64,000 nt of DNA from Halomonas sp. M4R1S46 (GTDB lineage Bacteria > Pseudomonadota > Gammaproteobacteria > Pseudomonadales > Halomonadaceae), in the NCBI RefSeq assembly GCF_025725685.1, contig NZ_CP107008.1:3038001-3102000 (forward strand). Reading direction: 5' to 3'. The notes beneath the pieces are model-generated. The model had not been told where the DNA came from and did no database searches. It saw nothing but the letters and a program-made list of their open reading frames with translations. Position 1 is the first letter of the stretch, and every line of letters starts with the position of its first letter. The translations under genes and the position numbers were made by a program. Below, one piece after another: positions 1 to 9,426 of this stretch.

Positions 1-1009
1 TCATGTTGATGCGGGCGTTCTTCTCGAGGTCGGTGGTGGCGAACAGGTGCGCCATCAGCGCCTCGATGTCGACCCGGTTGGAGCGCGGCTCGATCACCAG
101 CCGGGTGGGCTCCTCATGGGTCGACTCGTCGCGCAGGTCGGCGACCATGGGCAGCTTCTTGGCCTGCATCTGGCCGGCGATCTGCTCGAGCACCTTGGCG
201 CCGCTGACCTGGTAGGGCAGCGCGGTGATCACCACGTTGCCCTCCTCCCGGGTATAGCGGGCGCGCATCTTCACCGAGCCGCGGCCGGCCTCGTAGACCT
301 TGCGCAGCTCGGCCCGCGGGGTAATGATCTCGGCCTCGGTGGGAAAGTCCGGCCCCGGCAGGTAGCCCATCAGGTCGGAGGTGGTGGCCTCGGGGTGGCG
401 CAGCAGGTGGCAGGTGGCCTCGACCACCTCGCCCACGTTGTGCGGCGGGATGTCGGTGGCCATGCCCACGGCGATGCCGGTGCCGCCGTTGAGCAGCACA
501 TGGGGCAGCCGCGCCGGCAGCACCACCGGTTCCTGCATGGTGCCGTCGAAGTTGGGGGTCCAGTCCACGGTGCCCTGGCCGAGCTCGGCGAGCAGCACCT
601 CGGCGAACTTGGACAGCCGCGCCTCGGTGTAGCGCATGGCGGCGAAGGACTTGGGGTCGTCGGGGCTGCCCCAGTTGCCCTGGCCGTCCACCAGCGGATA
701 GCGGTAGCTGAACGGCTGGGCCATCAGCACCATGGCCTCGTAGCAGGCGCTGTCGCCGTGGGGGTGGAACTTGCCCAGCACATCGCCGACGGTGCGCGCC
801 GACTTCTTGTACTTGGCGCTGGCCGAGAGCGCCAGCTCGCGCATGGCGTAGACGATGCGCCGCTGGACCGGCTTCATGCCGTCGCCGATGTGCGGCAACG
901 CCCGGTCGAGGATGACGTACATCGAGTAGTCGAGGTACGCCTTCTCGGTGTACTCGCGAAGGGACAGGCGCTCGACGTCGCCCTCCGCCACCTGGATATC
1001 CATGGTCAT
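1..1009 (-). CDS. parC: DNA topoisomerase IV subunit A, 5' part (cut by window edge)
   Basis: Breakage-reunion subunit of topoisomerase IV, which decatenates daughter chromosomes together with ParE. The first 336 codons are visible and the frame is still open at the window edge. It shows the ParC N terminus: AYLDYSMYVI, PVQRRIVYAM, and HPHGDSACYE, the quinolone-resistance region, with the wild-type Ser and Glu at the positions matching E. coli Ser80 and Glu84. The catalytic tyrosine lies in AAMRYTEARL. The ATG at 1007-1009 was chosen; a second ATG follows two codons later. parE lies upstream on the same strand, separated by about 250 bp that contain a dispersed repeat. Confidence 0.96.
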   Translation of the reverse strand, partial: MTMDIQVAEGDVERLSLREYTEKAYLDYSMYVILDRALPHIGDGMKPVQRRIVYAMRELALSASAKYKKSARTVGDVLGKFHPHGDSACYEAMVLMAQPFSYRYPLVDGQGNWGSPDDPKSFAAMRYTEARLSKFAEVLLAELGQGTVDWTPNFDGTMQEPVVLPARLPHVLLNGGTGIAVGMATDIPPHNVGEVVEATCHLLRHPEATTSDLMGYLPGPDFPTEAEIITPRAELRKVYEAGRGSVKMRARYTREEGNVVITALPYQVSGAKVLEQIAGQMQAKKLPMVADLRDESTHEEPTRLVIEPRSNRVDIEALMAHLFATTDLEKNARINM

Positions 1010-1118
1010 GGCAATTTGACCTTATTCACGATCGTGGAATCGTTTGGGGATTGTCCCACTGAAAACTCATCGGAGTCCGCGGCTTCGAATCGCGGCCTAT
1101 CCGGCAACCGCCCTGGGC

Positions 1119-1204
1119 GGAGGCGCTGTAAACCCTTCCCTGGGCGCTACCGATGCCATCCATGGCATAGGACCTCCGCTGCGGGCTGTCCCCGGCGCCG
1201 CTCG
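1119..1204 (+). repeat. Dispersed intergenic repeat, short form (copy A)
   Basis: The block runs from GGAGGCGCTGTAAACCC through CCTGGGCGCTACCGATGCC and ATAGGACCTCC to TGTCCCCGGCGCC. It matches copy B near 34.35 kb almost word for word, and it matches the outer parts of the long copies C and D in reverse orientation. It sits between parC and parE. The short form lacks the roughly 90-bp centre of the long copies. Confidence 0.8.
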
Positions 1205-1260
1205 CCTCGGTATTTCTTCCAGCTTCAAGCTTACGGCTTACAGCTCCCGGCGAAGCCGGG

Positions 1261-3141
1261 TCAGACCTCTATTTCGGCGAGATTGCCGTAGTCCTCCAGC
1301 CAGCTCTTGCGGTCGGCGGAACGCTTCTTGGCCAGCAGCATGTCCATCATCTCCAGGGTGCCGTCGCCGGCCTCGCGGGTCAGCTGCACCAGCCGGCGGG
1401 TCTCGGGAGCCATGGTGGTCTCGCGCAGCTGCAGCGGGCTCATCTCGCCGAGGCCCTTGAAGCGCTGGACGTTGGGGGTGCCGCGCCGGCCCTCGAGCTG
1501 GCGCAGGATGGCGGCCTTCTCGCTCTCGTCGAGGGCGTAGAAGACCTCCTTGCCCAGGTCGATGCGGTACAGCGGCGGCATCGCCACGAACACATGGCCG
1601 GCGTCCACCAGGGCCGGGAAGTGCCGCACGAAGAGCGCGCACAGCAGGGTGGCGATGTGCAGGCCGTCGGAGTCGGCATCGGCCAGGATGCAGATCTTGT
1701 GGTAGCGCAGCTTGGAGAGGTCGTCGCTGCCCGGGTCCATGCCCACGGCCACGGCGATGTCGTGGACCTCCTGGGAGCCGTAGATGTCGTGGGACTCGAC
1801 CTCCCAGGTGTTGAGGATCTTGCCGCGCAGCGGCAGGATCGCCTGTGTCTCGCGGTTGCGAGCCTGCTTGGCGCTGCCGCCGGCGCTGTCCCCCTCCACC
1901 AGGAACAGCTCGCTGCCGGCCGGGTCCTGGCCCGAGCAGTCGGCCAGCTTGCCGGGCAGCGCCGGCCCCGAGGTGACCTTCTTGCGCGCCACCTTCTTGG
2001 CACTCTTCTGGCGGCGCTGGGCGGCGCTGATCACCAGGTCCGCCAGGGCCTCGCCCTGGTCGACGTGATGGTTGAGCCACAGCGAGAAGGCATCCTTGAC
2101 CACCCCCGAGACGAAGCCGGCCACGGTCCGCGACGACAGCCGTTCCTTGGTCTGGCCAGCGAACTGGGGGTCGAGCATCTTCACCGAGAGCACGTAGGCG
2201 ACCCGCTCCCAGAGATCCTCGGCGGTGAGCTTGACGCCCCGCGGCAAGAGGCTTCTGTACTCGCAGAACTCGCGCAGGGCCTCCAGCAGCCCCGAGCGCA
2301 GGCCGTTGACGTGGGTGCCGCCCTGGGGCGTGGGGATCAGGTTGACGTAGCTCTCGAGCAGCGGCTCGCCGCCCTCGGGCAGCCACTGGATGGCCCAGTC
2401 CACGCCATGCTCGTCGTCGGCGAAGTGCCCGACGAAGGGGGCCGCGGGCAGCACCTCGAAACCGTCGGTGGTCTGGGCCAGGTAGTCGCGCAGGCCATCC
2501 TCGAACTGCCAGACGCTCTGGGTACCGTCGGGCTCGACGAGGGTGACCTCGAGTCCCGGGCAGAGCACCGCCTTGGCCCGCAGCAGGTGCTTGAGCCGGG
2601 ACAGCGACAGCTTCGGCGAGTCGAAGTAGCCGGGCTCCGGCCAGAAGCGCACCACGGTGCCTGTGGCGCGCTTGGCGGCCGAGCCGATCACTTCCAGGGG
2701 CGAGGCCTTCTCGCCGTGCTCGAAGGCCATGCCGTGGCGTTCCCCGCCCTTGAGCACCTCCACCTCGAGGCGCCGGGACAGGGCATTGACCACCGAGACG
2801 CCGACCCCGTGCAGGCCGCCGGAGAAGCGGTAGCTCGAGGCCGAGAACTTCCCGCCGGCATGCAGCTTGGTCATGATCAACTCGACCCCGGAGACGCCGT
2901 GTTCCGGGTGGGTGTCGATGGGCATGCCACGACCGTCGTCGCTGACCTCGACGCCCCCGTCCTCGAAGAGTCGCACGCCGATGGCTCGGGCATGGCCGGC
3001 CAGCGCCTCGTCCACGCTGTTGTCGATGACCTCCTGGACCATGTGGTTGGGCCGCGAGGTATCGGTGTACATGCCGGGGCGCTTGCGCACCGGCTCGAGC
3101 CCGGCAAGCACCTCGATGGAGCTGGCGCTGTATTGTGTCAT
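1261..3141 (-). CDS. parE: DNA topoisomerase IV subunit B
   Basis: ATPase subunit of topoisomerase IV, the partner of ParC. It is 626 residues long, close to the 630 of E. coli ParE. The GHKL ATPase signatures are visible near the N terminus (EVIDNSVDEA, DDGRGMP, GLHGVGVSVVNALS). The TOPRIM region follows with LVEGDSAGGSA and the DADSDG metal-binding motif, and the C terminus has QRFKGLGEM. The insertion FAGQTKERLSSR is typical of ParE. The ATG lies inside a TGACGTCA palindrome. The upstream neighbour is yqiA, 47 bp away, so pgi-yqiA-parE-parC read in one direction. Confidence 0.97.
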   Translation of the reverse strand: MTQYSASSIEVLAGLEPVRKRPGMYTDTSRPNHMVQEVIDNSVDEALAGHARAIGVRLFEDGGVEVSDDGRGMPIDTHPEHGVSGVELIMTKLHAGGKFSASSYRFSGGLHGVGVSVVNALSRRLEVEVLKGGERHGMAFEHGEKASPLEVIGSAAKRATGTVVRFWPEPGYFDSPKLSLSRLKHLLRAKAVLCPGLEVTLVEPDGTQSVWQFEDGLRDYLAQTTDGFEVLPAAPFVGHFADDEHGVDWAIQWLPEGGEPLLESYVNLIPTPQGGTHVNGLRSGLLEALREFCEYRSLLPRGVKLTAEDLWERVAYVLSVKMLDPQFAGQTKERLSSRTVAGFVSGVVKDAFSLWLNHHVDQGEALADLVISAAQRRQKSAKKVARKKVTSGPALPGKLADCSGQDPAGSELFLVEGDSAGGSAKQARNRETQAILPLRGKILNTWEVESHDIYGSQEVHDIAVAVGMDPGSDDLSKLRYHKICILADADSDGLHIATLLCALFVRHFPALVDAGHVFVAMPPLYRIDLGKEVFYALDESEKAAILRQLEGRRGTPNVQRFKGLGEMSPLQLRETTMAPETRRLVQLTREAGDGTLEMMDMLLAKKRSADRKSWLEDYGNLAEIEV

Positions 3142-3188
3142 GACGTCATCCGGTTGCTGTGCATGATTCCATTGCCTGCCCCCGGCGT

Positions 3189-3815
3189 TCAGTCCCGCGC
3201 CGCCACCCGGCCGGGGGCCAGGGCATGGCCGCCCTGGGCCAGGATCGCCGGCAGGTAGTCGGCCAGGGCGGCGAAGCCGTGATCGCCGCCCGGGTGCAGC
3301 ACGGTCCTGGCCCCCTGGTAGAAGGCGAAGGCGTCGCCGGCCTCGAGAGTCTCGTCCGCGGTGCCCAGCAGCAGCAGGTAACGCCCCGGCACGATGCGCT
3401 CGGGCGTCATCGCCGCCAGCGCTCGCCGGTGGGCCTCCTCGACCAGGAAGCGCTCGCCGCTGTAGGGATTGACGAAGGCCTCGCCGACCCAGTCCGCCAC
3501 CAGGCGCCCGGGAGCCACCGCCGGGTTGACCAGCACCCCGGGCAGGTCGTGGCGCTCGGCGAGCACCGTCGCCAGGAAGCCGCCCATGGAGCTGCCCACC
3601 ACCAGCGGGTACTCGCCCAGCTCGGCCAGGCGGGCCGTCGCCGCGTCCAGCGCCTGGTCGGGGCGGTGCGGCAGGTCCGGGGTGGCACAGGGCAGCCCGA
3701 GGTCAACGCAGGCCTCCCGCATCAACGCCGCCTTGGGGGAGGCGCTGCCGCTGTTGAAGCCGTGGAGGTAGAGGACCCCGGTGGTCGGCACGCGCGGGCA
3801 GGCGGGACTCAGCAT
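3189..3815 (-). CDS. yqiA: YqiA-type alpha/beta-hydrolase esterase
   Basis: Small cytoplasmic serine esterase of the YqiA/UPF0227 family, about 208 residues, with an alpha/beta-hydrolase fold. The start of the fold is LYLHGFNSG, the nucleophile elbow is GSSMGGF, the acid is probably the Asp of GTADETL, and the histidine is in GGDHGF. The frame is open further upstream, but homology begins just after the ATG at 3815, which is preceded by an AGGGG ribosome-binding site. In enterobacteria yqiA sits immediately before parE, as it does here. The natural substrate is not known; short-chain esters are cleaved by homologues. Confidence 0.87.
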   Translation of the reverse strand: MLSPACPRVPTTGVLYLHGFNSGSASPKAALMREACVDLGLPCATPDLPHRPDQALDAATARLAELGEYPLVVGSSMGGFLATVLAERHDLPGVLVNPAVAPGRLVADWVGEAFVNPYSGERFLVEEAHRRALAAMTPERIVPGRYLLLLGTADETLEAGDAFAFYQGARTVLHPGGDHGFAALADYLPAILAQGGHALAPGRVAARD

Positions 3816-3870
3816 ACCCGAACCCCTGTATATATGGCCAGCCCGATGGATCGCCCCGATCGCGCTGGCC

Positions 3871-5556
3871 TCATCGGCCATGCTCCGCCTCGGCCGACCA
3901 GACCGCCTCGATCAGGCCGCGGGTGGAGTCGTCCATGCCCTCGAGGCCGGTGCGATGCTCCAGGGTGTGCTGGGTCTCGCCGGCGATCTTCTTGCCCAGC
4001 TCCACCCCCCACTGGTCGAAGGGATTGATGTCCCAGATGGTCGCCTGGACGAACACCTTGTGCTCGTAGAGGGCGATCAACGCCCCCAGGGTCTCGGGGG
4101 TCAGGCGGTCGAGCAGCAGGGTGCTGGACGGCTGGTTGCCCCGGTAGTGCTTGTACTCCGGCCGCGGCCCGTCCTCCTCGATGGCATCGTCGCCGAGCAT
4201 CAGCACCCGCGACTGGGCGAAGCAGTTGGCCAGCGTCAGGCGGTGCTGCCCCATCAGGTGATCGCGGGTGGCCGGATCGGGCACGTCGTCGTAGCGCACC
4301 CGGGGGGCGATGAAGTCGCACTCCACGGCCTGGGTGCCCTGGTGGAGCAGCTGGTAGAAGGCGTGCTGGGCGTTGGGGCCGAGCTGCCCCCACAGCACCG
4401 GGCAGGTGGAATAGCCGACCTGGTCGCCATCGTGGGTCACCGACTTGCCGTTGGACTCCATCTCCAGCTGCTCGAGGTAGGCGGCGAAATACTCGAGGCG
4501 GCCGTCATAGGGCAGGATCGAGTGGGCACGGATATCCAGGAAGTTGACGTTCCAGATGCCGGCGAGCGCCAGCAGCACGGGCAGGTTGTCGGCGAGCGCC
4601 GCCTCGCTGAAGTGGCGATCCATGGCATGCGCGCCGGCCAGCAGGCCACGGAACTGCGCCATGCCCACCACCAGGGCGATGGGCAGGCCGATGGCGCCCC
4701 ACAGCGAGTAGCGGCCGCCGACCCACTCCCAGAACTCCAGCTGGTGGTCGTCGGCGATGCCCCACTCGGCCATCTTCTCGGGGCTCGCCGAGACACCGAT
4801 GAAGTGCTGGCGCATCACCAGCGCCTCGTCGACGCCCTCCTCGCCGGCGGCACCCAGCAGCCGCGACTTGAGCCAGTCCCGCGCGGTGCGGGCATTGGAC
4901 AGGGTGTCGATGGTAGTGAAGGACTTGGACGACAGCACGAACAGCGTGGTTTCGGGGTTGAGCCGGGTCAGGTAGTCGGCCAGCTGCGAGCCGTCCATGG
5001 TCGAGGCGAAGTGCACGTCGATACGGTGGACGCCCTCGGGACGGTAGTCGGCCAAGGCGTGGGTGACCATCAGCGGCCCCAGGTCGGAGCCGCCGACGCC
5101 GAGGTTGACCACGTCGCGGATCGGCTTGCCGGTGGCGCCCCGCCACTGGCCGGCGTGAAAGCGCTCGACCATGGTGGCCATGCGCTCCAGGGTGGCATGC
5201 ACCGAGGGCACCAGGTCCTCGCCGTCGACCTCGAGGCGGGCCTCGGCGGGCAGGCGCAGGGCGGTGTGCAGGGCCGGACGGTCCTCGCTGCGGTTGACGC
5301 GTTCGCCGGCCAGCAGGCCGCGGATCGCCTCGGGGACCCCGGCGTCCCGGGCCAGGTCGAGCAGCAGGTCGAGGGTCTGGCCGGTCCAGCGCTGCTTGGA
5401 GAGATCGAGGGTCAGGCCGGCCGCGCTGCGGCTGAAGGTCTCGAAGCGGCCCGGCTGCTCGACGAAGAGGTCGCGCAGGTGCCGGCGTCTCATGCCGGCG
5501 GCATGCTCGGCCAGGGCACACCAGGCCCGCTGCTGGTCGATGGGGGTATGGCTCAT
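3871..5556 (-). CDS. pgi: Glucose-6-phosphate isomerase
   Basis: Interconverts glucose-6-phosphate and fructose-6-phosphate in glycolysis and gluconeogenesis. It is 561 residues, near the usual 550. Both family signatures are visible: GGRYSLWGAIGLP in the middle and NPFDQWGVELGKK near the C terminus. VNLGVGGSDLGP forms part of the sugar-phosphate site. The start at 5556 is preceded by AGGAGG at good spacing; an ATG six codons earlier lacks such a site. It is divergent from cmoA, with 83 bp between them, and lies upstream of yqiA on the same strand. Confidence 0.97.
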   Translation of the reverse strand: MSHTPIDQQRAWCALAEHAAGMRRRHLRDLFVEQPGRFETFSRSAAGLTLDLSKQRWTGQTLDLLLDLARDAGVPEAIRGLLAGERVNRSEDRPALHTALRLPAEARLEVDGEDLVPSVHATLERMATMVERFHAGQWRGATGKPIRDVVNLGVGGSDLGPLMVTHALADYRPEGVHRIDVHFASTMDGSQLADYLTRLNPETTLFVLSSKSFTTIDTLSNARTARDWLKSRLLGAAGEEGVDEALVMRQHFIGVSASPEKMAEWGIADDHQLEFWEWVGGRYSLWGAIGLPIALVVGMAQFRGLLAGAHAMDRHFSEAALADNLPVLLALAGIWNVNFLDIRAHSILPYDGRLEYFAAYLEQLEMESNGKSVTHDGDQVGYSTCPVLWGQLGPNAQHAFYQLLHQGTQAVECDFIAPRVRYDDVPDPATRDHLMGQHRLTLANCFAQSRVLMLGDDAIEEDGPRPEYKHYRGNQPSSTLLLDRLTPETLGALIALYEHKVFVQATIWDINPFDQWGVELGKKIAGETQHTLEHRTGLEGMDDSTRGLIEAVWSAEAEHGR

Positions 5557-5639
5557 GGAATTCCTCCTGGACATCCTGTCGTGCAGCCGACAACAGGGGA
5601 GCGTAGAATGGCGGGCTTCCAGCCCATGATTCCCTGCCT

Positions 5640-6380
5640 ATGAGTGACGCATCTTACCGTGACGCCATCTTTTCCACACCCCTGGACCGGGTGGCGCGCT
5701 TTTCGTTCGACGAGCGGGTGGTGGCCTGCTTCCCCGACATGATTCGCCGCTCGGTGCCCGGCTACGGCCAGATCCTGGCCATGCTGGGCCCGCTGGCCCG
5801 GCGCCACCTGCGCCACGGCGGCCATGTCTACGACCTGGGCTGCTCGCTGGGGGCCGCCGGGCTGGCACTGGCCGGCCAGCTGCCGCCGGAGGCCTTCCGC
5901 TACACCGGGGTCGACCTCTCGCCGGCCATGGTCGAGCGGGCCGGGGAGACACTGGGCGCCGAATGTCCCGAGCACGCCATGTCGGTGGTCGAGGGCGATA
6001 TCCGCGACCTCGACTACCGGGCCTCGGGCATGATCCTGCTCAACTTCACCCTGCAGTTCCTCGCCCCGGGGGATCGCGACGCCGTCATCGCCCGCCTCTT
6101 CGAGGCGCTCGAGCCCGGTGGCGTGCTGGTGCTCTCGGAGAAGGTCGTCGCCGAGGACGAGCAGGACAACGCCTGGCTGGTGGAACGCTACCACGACTTC
6201 AAGCGGGCCAACGGCTACAGCGAGCTGGAGATCAGCCAGAAGCGCACCGCCCTGGAGAACGTGCTGATGCCGGACACCCTGGCCGCCCACCACGCGCGCC
6301 TGGCGCGGGCCGGCTTCGCCCGTTCGCTGACCTGGTTCCAGTACCTCAACTTCGCCTCGCTGATCGCCTTCAAGGAGTGA
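5640..6380 (+). CDS. cmoA: Carboxy-S-adenosyl-L-methionine synthase
   Basis: CmoA converts S-adenosylmethionine and prephenate into carboxy-SAM, the donor for wobble uridine modification of tRNA. It is 246 residues with a class I methyltransferase fold: the SAM loop YDLGCSLGAAGLAL, then VDLSPAMVERA, and MILLNFTLQFL. The N terminus (DAIFSTPLDRVARFSFDE) is characteristic of CmoA. cmoB, encoding the enzyme that uses the product, lies two genes downstream with a phospholipase-D-like gene between. The divergent pgi promoter region lies upstream. Confidence 0.96.
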   Translation: MSDASYRDAIFSTPLDRVARFSFDERVVACFPDMIRRSVPGYGQILAMLGPLARRHLRHGGHVYDLGCSLGAAGLALAGQLPPEAFRYTGVDLSPAMVERAGETLGAECPEHAMSVVEGDIRDLDYRASGMILLNFTLQFLAPGDRDAVIARLFEALEPGGVLVLSEKVVAEDEQDNAWLVERYHDFKRANGYSELEISQKRTALENVLMPDTLAAHHARLARAGFARSLTWFQYLNFASLIAFKE

Positions 6381-6474
6381 CCCGCACCGGCGAGGCGAGG
6401 AGCCTGTCGGACGCAACGCCGACCCGTGTCTTGCGTGACGATCGGCCGAATCCGACAGACTCCCGGGAGGATGC

Positions 6475-7896
6475 ATGAGCGTATGGCTCGGCGGCCTGCT
6501 GCTGGCCGCCGTCACCGCCTGGCTGGCCACCGCCTGGCTGGCCACCGCCTGGTGGCACAGTCGCAAGCCGCTGCCCCAGGGCCTGCACGTGCGCGGCTCC
6601 TGGCGCCGCGCCGAGGCACTCGCCCTGCTGCTCGACGAGGCCTTCCTCGATGCTCGGGGGCAGCTGCAGCGCCACCAGACCATCTTCGCCGAGTGGCAAC
6701 GGTTGATCGACCAGGCCCGCCGTCTGGTGGTGGTCGACCTCTTCATGCTCGACGACGGCCCCGTGGGACGCTCGCTCTGCCAGGCCCTGATCCGCCGCAA
6801 GACCCAGGTGCCGGGGCTCGAGACGGTGGTCCTGGTCGACCCCATCAATCACTGCTATGGCGGATGCCCCGCCCCCCAGCTCGAGGCGCTGCGCCAGGCC
6901 GGGATCCGGACGGTCATCTGCGACCTGACCCCGGGACGCGATCCCAACCCCGGCTGGACGGCCCTGTGGCGCGGCCTGTTCCGCCCGCTCGGCAACTCGC
7001 CGCGAGGCGGCTGGCTCCCCAATCCCCTGGGGGCCGGACGCGTCACCCTGCGCAGCTACCTGTCGCTGCTCAACCTCCACGCCAACCACCGCAAGACCCT
7101 GGTGGTCGACCACGGCGACGGCTGGCAGGCGGTGGTGAGCTCGGCCAACGCCGACAGCGACAGCCGCGACTACCGCAACGCCGCCCTGCGCCTGTCCGGA
7201 CCCGCGGCCCTGGACCTGCTGCACAGCGAGCTGGCCCTGGCGCGCCGCTCCGGGCTCATCGGCACGCCACGCTGCCCCGCGCCGCCTCCCGCCGACCCTG
7301 CCCCCGCCCTGCCCCGCCTGCGACTGCTCACCGAGGGGGCCATCCGCGACGCCCTGCTGACGATCGTCCGCAAGGCGCGGCCCGGCGAGACGCTCGAGCT
7401 ATGCGCCTATTACCTGGCCCACCGCCGAGTGATCCACGCCCTGCTCGCCGCGCATCGTCGCGGCGTGACGCTACGCCTGCTGCTCGACCCCAATGAGAGC
7501 CATTTCGGCCGCGCCAGCCCCGGCATCCCCAACCGCCAGACGGCCCGAGAGCTGGCCCGTGCGGGGCTGGCCATCCGCTGGAACGGCAACGCCCGGTCCC
7601 ATGCCCACGGCAAGTGGCTGCTGCGCCACGGTGGCGGGCGCCCAGCCACCCTGCTGATCGGCTCGGCCAATCTCAGCCGTCGCAGCCTCGACGACCACAA
7701 CTTCGAGGCCAATATCCAACTGGAGGCCCGCAACGACCATCCGGTGATTCGCCAGGCGCGGGAAAGCTTCGCCCGCTACTGGCATAATCGGCACGGCGAA
7801 CTCCACAGCCGCCCTTTCCCCGAGCACGACGATGCCACCCTCTGGCGCTACTGGCGCTACCGCCTGATGGAGGCCAGCGGCTGGTCCACCTTCTAG
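6475..7896 (+). CDS. Phospholipase D/cardiolipin synthase-like membrane protein
   Basis: A 473-residue protein with an N-terminal hydrophobic segment and two HKD-type motifs, as in phosphatidyltransferases of the PLD superfamily. The first motif, NHRKTLVVD followed by SSAN, has all expected residues. The second reads HGKWLLRH followed by GSAN, so its Asp position is occupied by His. The membrane segment is built from three 15-bp repeats that encode WLATAWLATAW. It starts 95 bp after cmoA and ends 7 bp before cmoB, so it is probably cotranscribed with both. A role in phospholipid synthesis is inference. Another PLD-type phosphodiester reaction is possible. Confidence 0.75.
   Translation: MSVWLGGLLLAAVTAWLATAWLATAWWHSRKPLPQGLHVRGSWRRAEALALLLDEAFLDARGQLQRHQTIFAEWQRLIDQARRLVVVDLFMLDDGPVGRSLCQALIRRKTQVPGLETVVLVDPINHCYGGCPAPQLEALRQAGIRTVICDLTPGRDPNPGWTALWRGLFRPLGNSPRGGWLPNPLGAGRVTLRSYLSLLNLHANHRKTLVVDHGDGWQAVVSSANADSDSRDYRNAALRLSGPAALDLLHSELALARRSGLIGTPRCPAPPPADPAPALPRLRLLTEGAIRDALLTIVRKARPGETLELCAYYLAHRRVIHALLAAHRRGVTLRLLLDPNESHFGRASPGIPNRQTARELARAGLAIRWNGNARSHAHGKWLLRHGGGRPATLLIGSANLSRRSLDDHNFEANIQLEARNDHPVIRQARESFARYWHNRHGELHSRPFPEHDDATLWRYWRYRLMEASGWSTF
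6511..6555 (+). repeat. Three tandem 15-bp repeats in the membrane segment of the PLD-like gene
   Basis: The units are GTCACCGCCTGGCTG, GCCACCGCCTGGCTG and GCCACCGCCTGGTGG. They stay in frame and lengthen the hydrophobic N-terminal helix. Gain or loss of a unit would change helix length by five residues. Confidence 0.85.
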
Positions 7897-7903
7897 GAAA
7901 GCC

Positions 7904-8893
7904 ATGAGCACCACACCCCACCGAGACCTCTACCACGCCTTCGTCGACCAGGGCCTGGACACCTGGCTGGCACGCCTTCCCGAGCAGCTGGCCCGGGGCC
8001 TGGACCGCCAACGCTACGGCGACCTGCCGGCCTGGGAGAAGGCCGTGGCCAAGCTGCCGAGGCTGCCCGAGACACGTCGGGTGCACCTGGACGCCGACAG
8101 CGTGACGGTGGACGTCGAACTCGACGCCTCGCGACGCCGTCAGAGCGAGAACCTGCTGCGGGTCCTGGCGCCCTGGCGCAAGGGGCCCTATCGGCTCGGC
8201 GGGGTGCACATCGACACCGAATGGCGCTCCGACTGGAAATGGCGACGGGTGGCGCCTCACCTGGCGCCGCTGACCGGCCGGCGGGTGCTCGACGTGGGCG
8301 GCGGCAACGGCTACCACGCCTGGCGCATGGCCGGCAGCGGGGCCGCCTTCGTGCTGGTGATCGATCCCTCGCCGCGCTTCTACTGGCAGTTCCAGGCGGT
8401 GCGCCACTTCGTCGGCGATGCCGACGGCGGCGTGGTGCATTTCCTGCCGGTGGGCATCGAGGAGGTGCCCGAGGACCTGGCCTTCTTCGACAGCGTCTTC
8501 TCCATGGGCGTGCTCTACCATCGCCCCTCGCCGCTCGAGCACCTGCTGCAGCTCAAGGCCGCGCTGCGTCCCGGCGGCGAGCTGGTGCTGGAGACCCTGG
8601 TGGTGGAGGGCGACGCCACCACGGTGCTGCTGCCCGGGGAACGCTATGCGGCCATGCCCAACGTCTACTTCCTGCCCTCCTCCGCCGCCCTGTGTGGCTG
8701 GCTCGAGCGCTGCGGCTTCGACAACATCCGCGTGGTGGACGAGGCCGACACCTCCCTGGACGAGCAGCGCGCCACCGACTGGATGACCTTCCAGTCGCTG
8801 GCCGACTTCCTCGACCCCGACGACCCGACCAGGACCCGCGAGGGGTACCCCGCCCCGCGCCGGGCGGTGCTGGTCGCCAACCGGCCGCGTTGA
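7904..8893 (+). CDS. cmoB: tRNA U34 carboxymethyltransferase
   Basis: CmoB moves the carboxymethyl group from carboxy-SAM to 5-hydroxyuridine at tRNA position 34, giving cmo5U. It is 329 residues. The N-terminal region is the CmoB-specific helical part; the methyltransferase half has VLDVGGGNGYHAWRM, VIDPSPRFYWQF and FSMGVLYHRPSPLEHL. The ribosome-binding site AGGAAAG precedes the ATG. It lies just after the PLD-like gene, with cmoA upstream of that. The next enzyme of the pathway, CmoM, is encoded at about 18 kb. Confidence 0.96.
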   Translation: MSTTPHRDLYHAFVDQGLDTWLARLPEQLARGLDRQRYGDLPAWEKAVAKLPRLPETRRVHLDADSVTVDVELDASRRRQSENLLRVLAPWRKGPYRLGGVHIDTEWRSDWKWRRVAPHLAPLTGRRVLDVGGGNGYHAWRMAGSGAAFVLVIDPSPRFYWQFQAVRHFVGDADGGVVHFLPVGIEEVPEDLAFFDSVFSMGVLYHRPSPLEHLLQLKAALRPGGELVLETLVVEGDATTVLLPGERYAAMPNVYFLPSSAALCGWLERCGFDNIRVVDEADTSLDEQRATDWMTFQSLADFLDPDDPTRTREGYPAPRRAVLVANRPR

Positions 8894-9040
8894 GCGTTTA
8901 GCCACGGCCGAGCATCGCCCCCGCCCACGCCGTGGTCCGGCACATCGCTCGAGCGTCTTTCCGTTCGGCATGGCGCCTGCACCACGGGCGGGGACTGTGG
9001 CAGACTCGGGGTTCCCGGCAGCCAAGCAAGGAGCGCAAGC

Positions 9041-9292
9041 ATGGGCATTCTATCGTGGATCCTGTTCGGCCTGATCGCCGGCATCATCGCCAAATGGATC
9101 ATGCCGGGCAGGGATCCGGGCGGCATCATCGTCACCATCCTGATCGGCATCGCCGGTGCCTTCGTGGGCGGCTGGCTGGGCTCCATGGTCGGCATGGGGT
9201 CCATGGGCGACTTCAGCCTGGGCAGCTTCATCACGGCCGTGGTGGGCGCCGTCATCCTGCTGGGGGGATACAGGATGCTCAAGAAGGCCTGA
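9041..9292 (+). CDS. GlsB/YeaQ/YmgE-family small membrane protein
   Basis: An 83-residue protein with three hydrophobic segments separated by glycine-rich turns (GLIAGIIAKWIMPG, GIAGAFVGGWLG, AVVGAVILLGGY). This is the pattern of the transglycosylase-associated/GlsB family, which is often stress-induced and located in the inner membrane. Its molecular function is unknown. It is followed by a clear terminator and is probably a single-gene unit. Confidence 0.88.
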   Translation: MGILSWILFGLIAGIIAKWIMPGRDPGGIIVTILIGIAGAFVGGWLGSMVGMGSMGDFSLGSFITAVVGAVILLGGYRMLKKA

Positions 9293-9330
9293 GCCCCGGA
9301 TCTGGGCACCTCGACCAGAACGGAACCTAC

Positions 9331-9356
9331 GAAGCCGCTCCCGCAGCGGCTTTTTC
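9331..9356 (+). terminator. Intrinsic terminator after the GlsB-like gene
   Basis: A hairpin with arms AAGCCGCT and AGCGGCTT, loop CCCGC, is followed by a run of five T. It lies 40 bp after the stop codon. Confidence 0.88.
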
Positions 9357-9426
9357 GTCTCGAGGAACCTCCCCTGCCCCCTCCGGAGCGACACAGGCCA
9401 TGGCAACATCGCCATCATTGGAAAAG

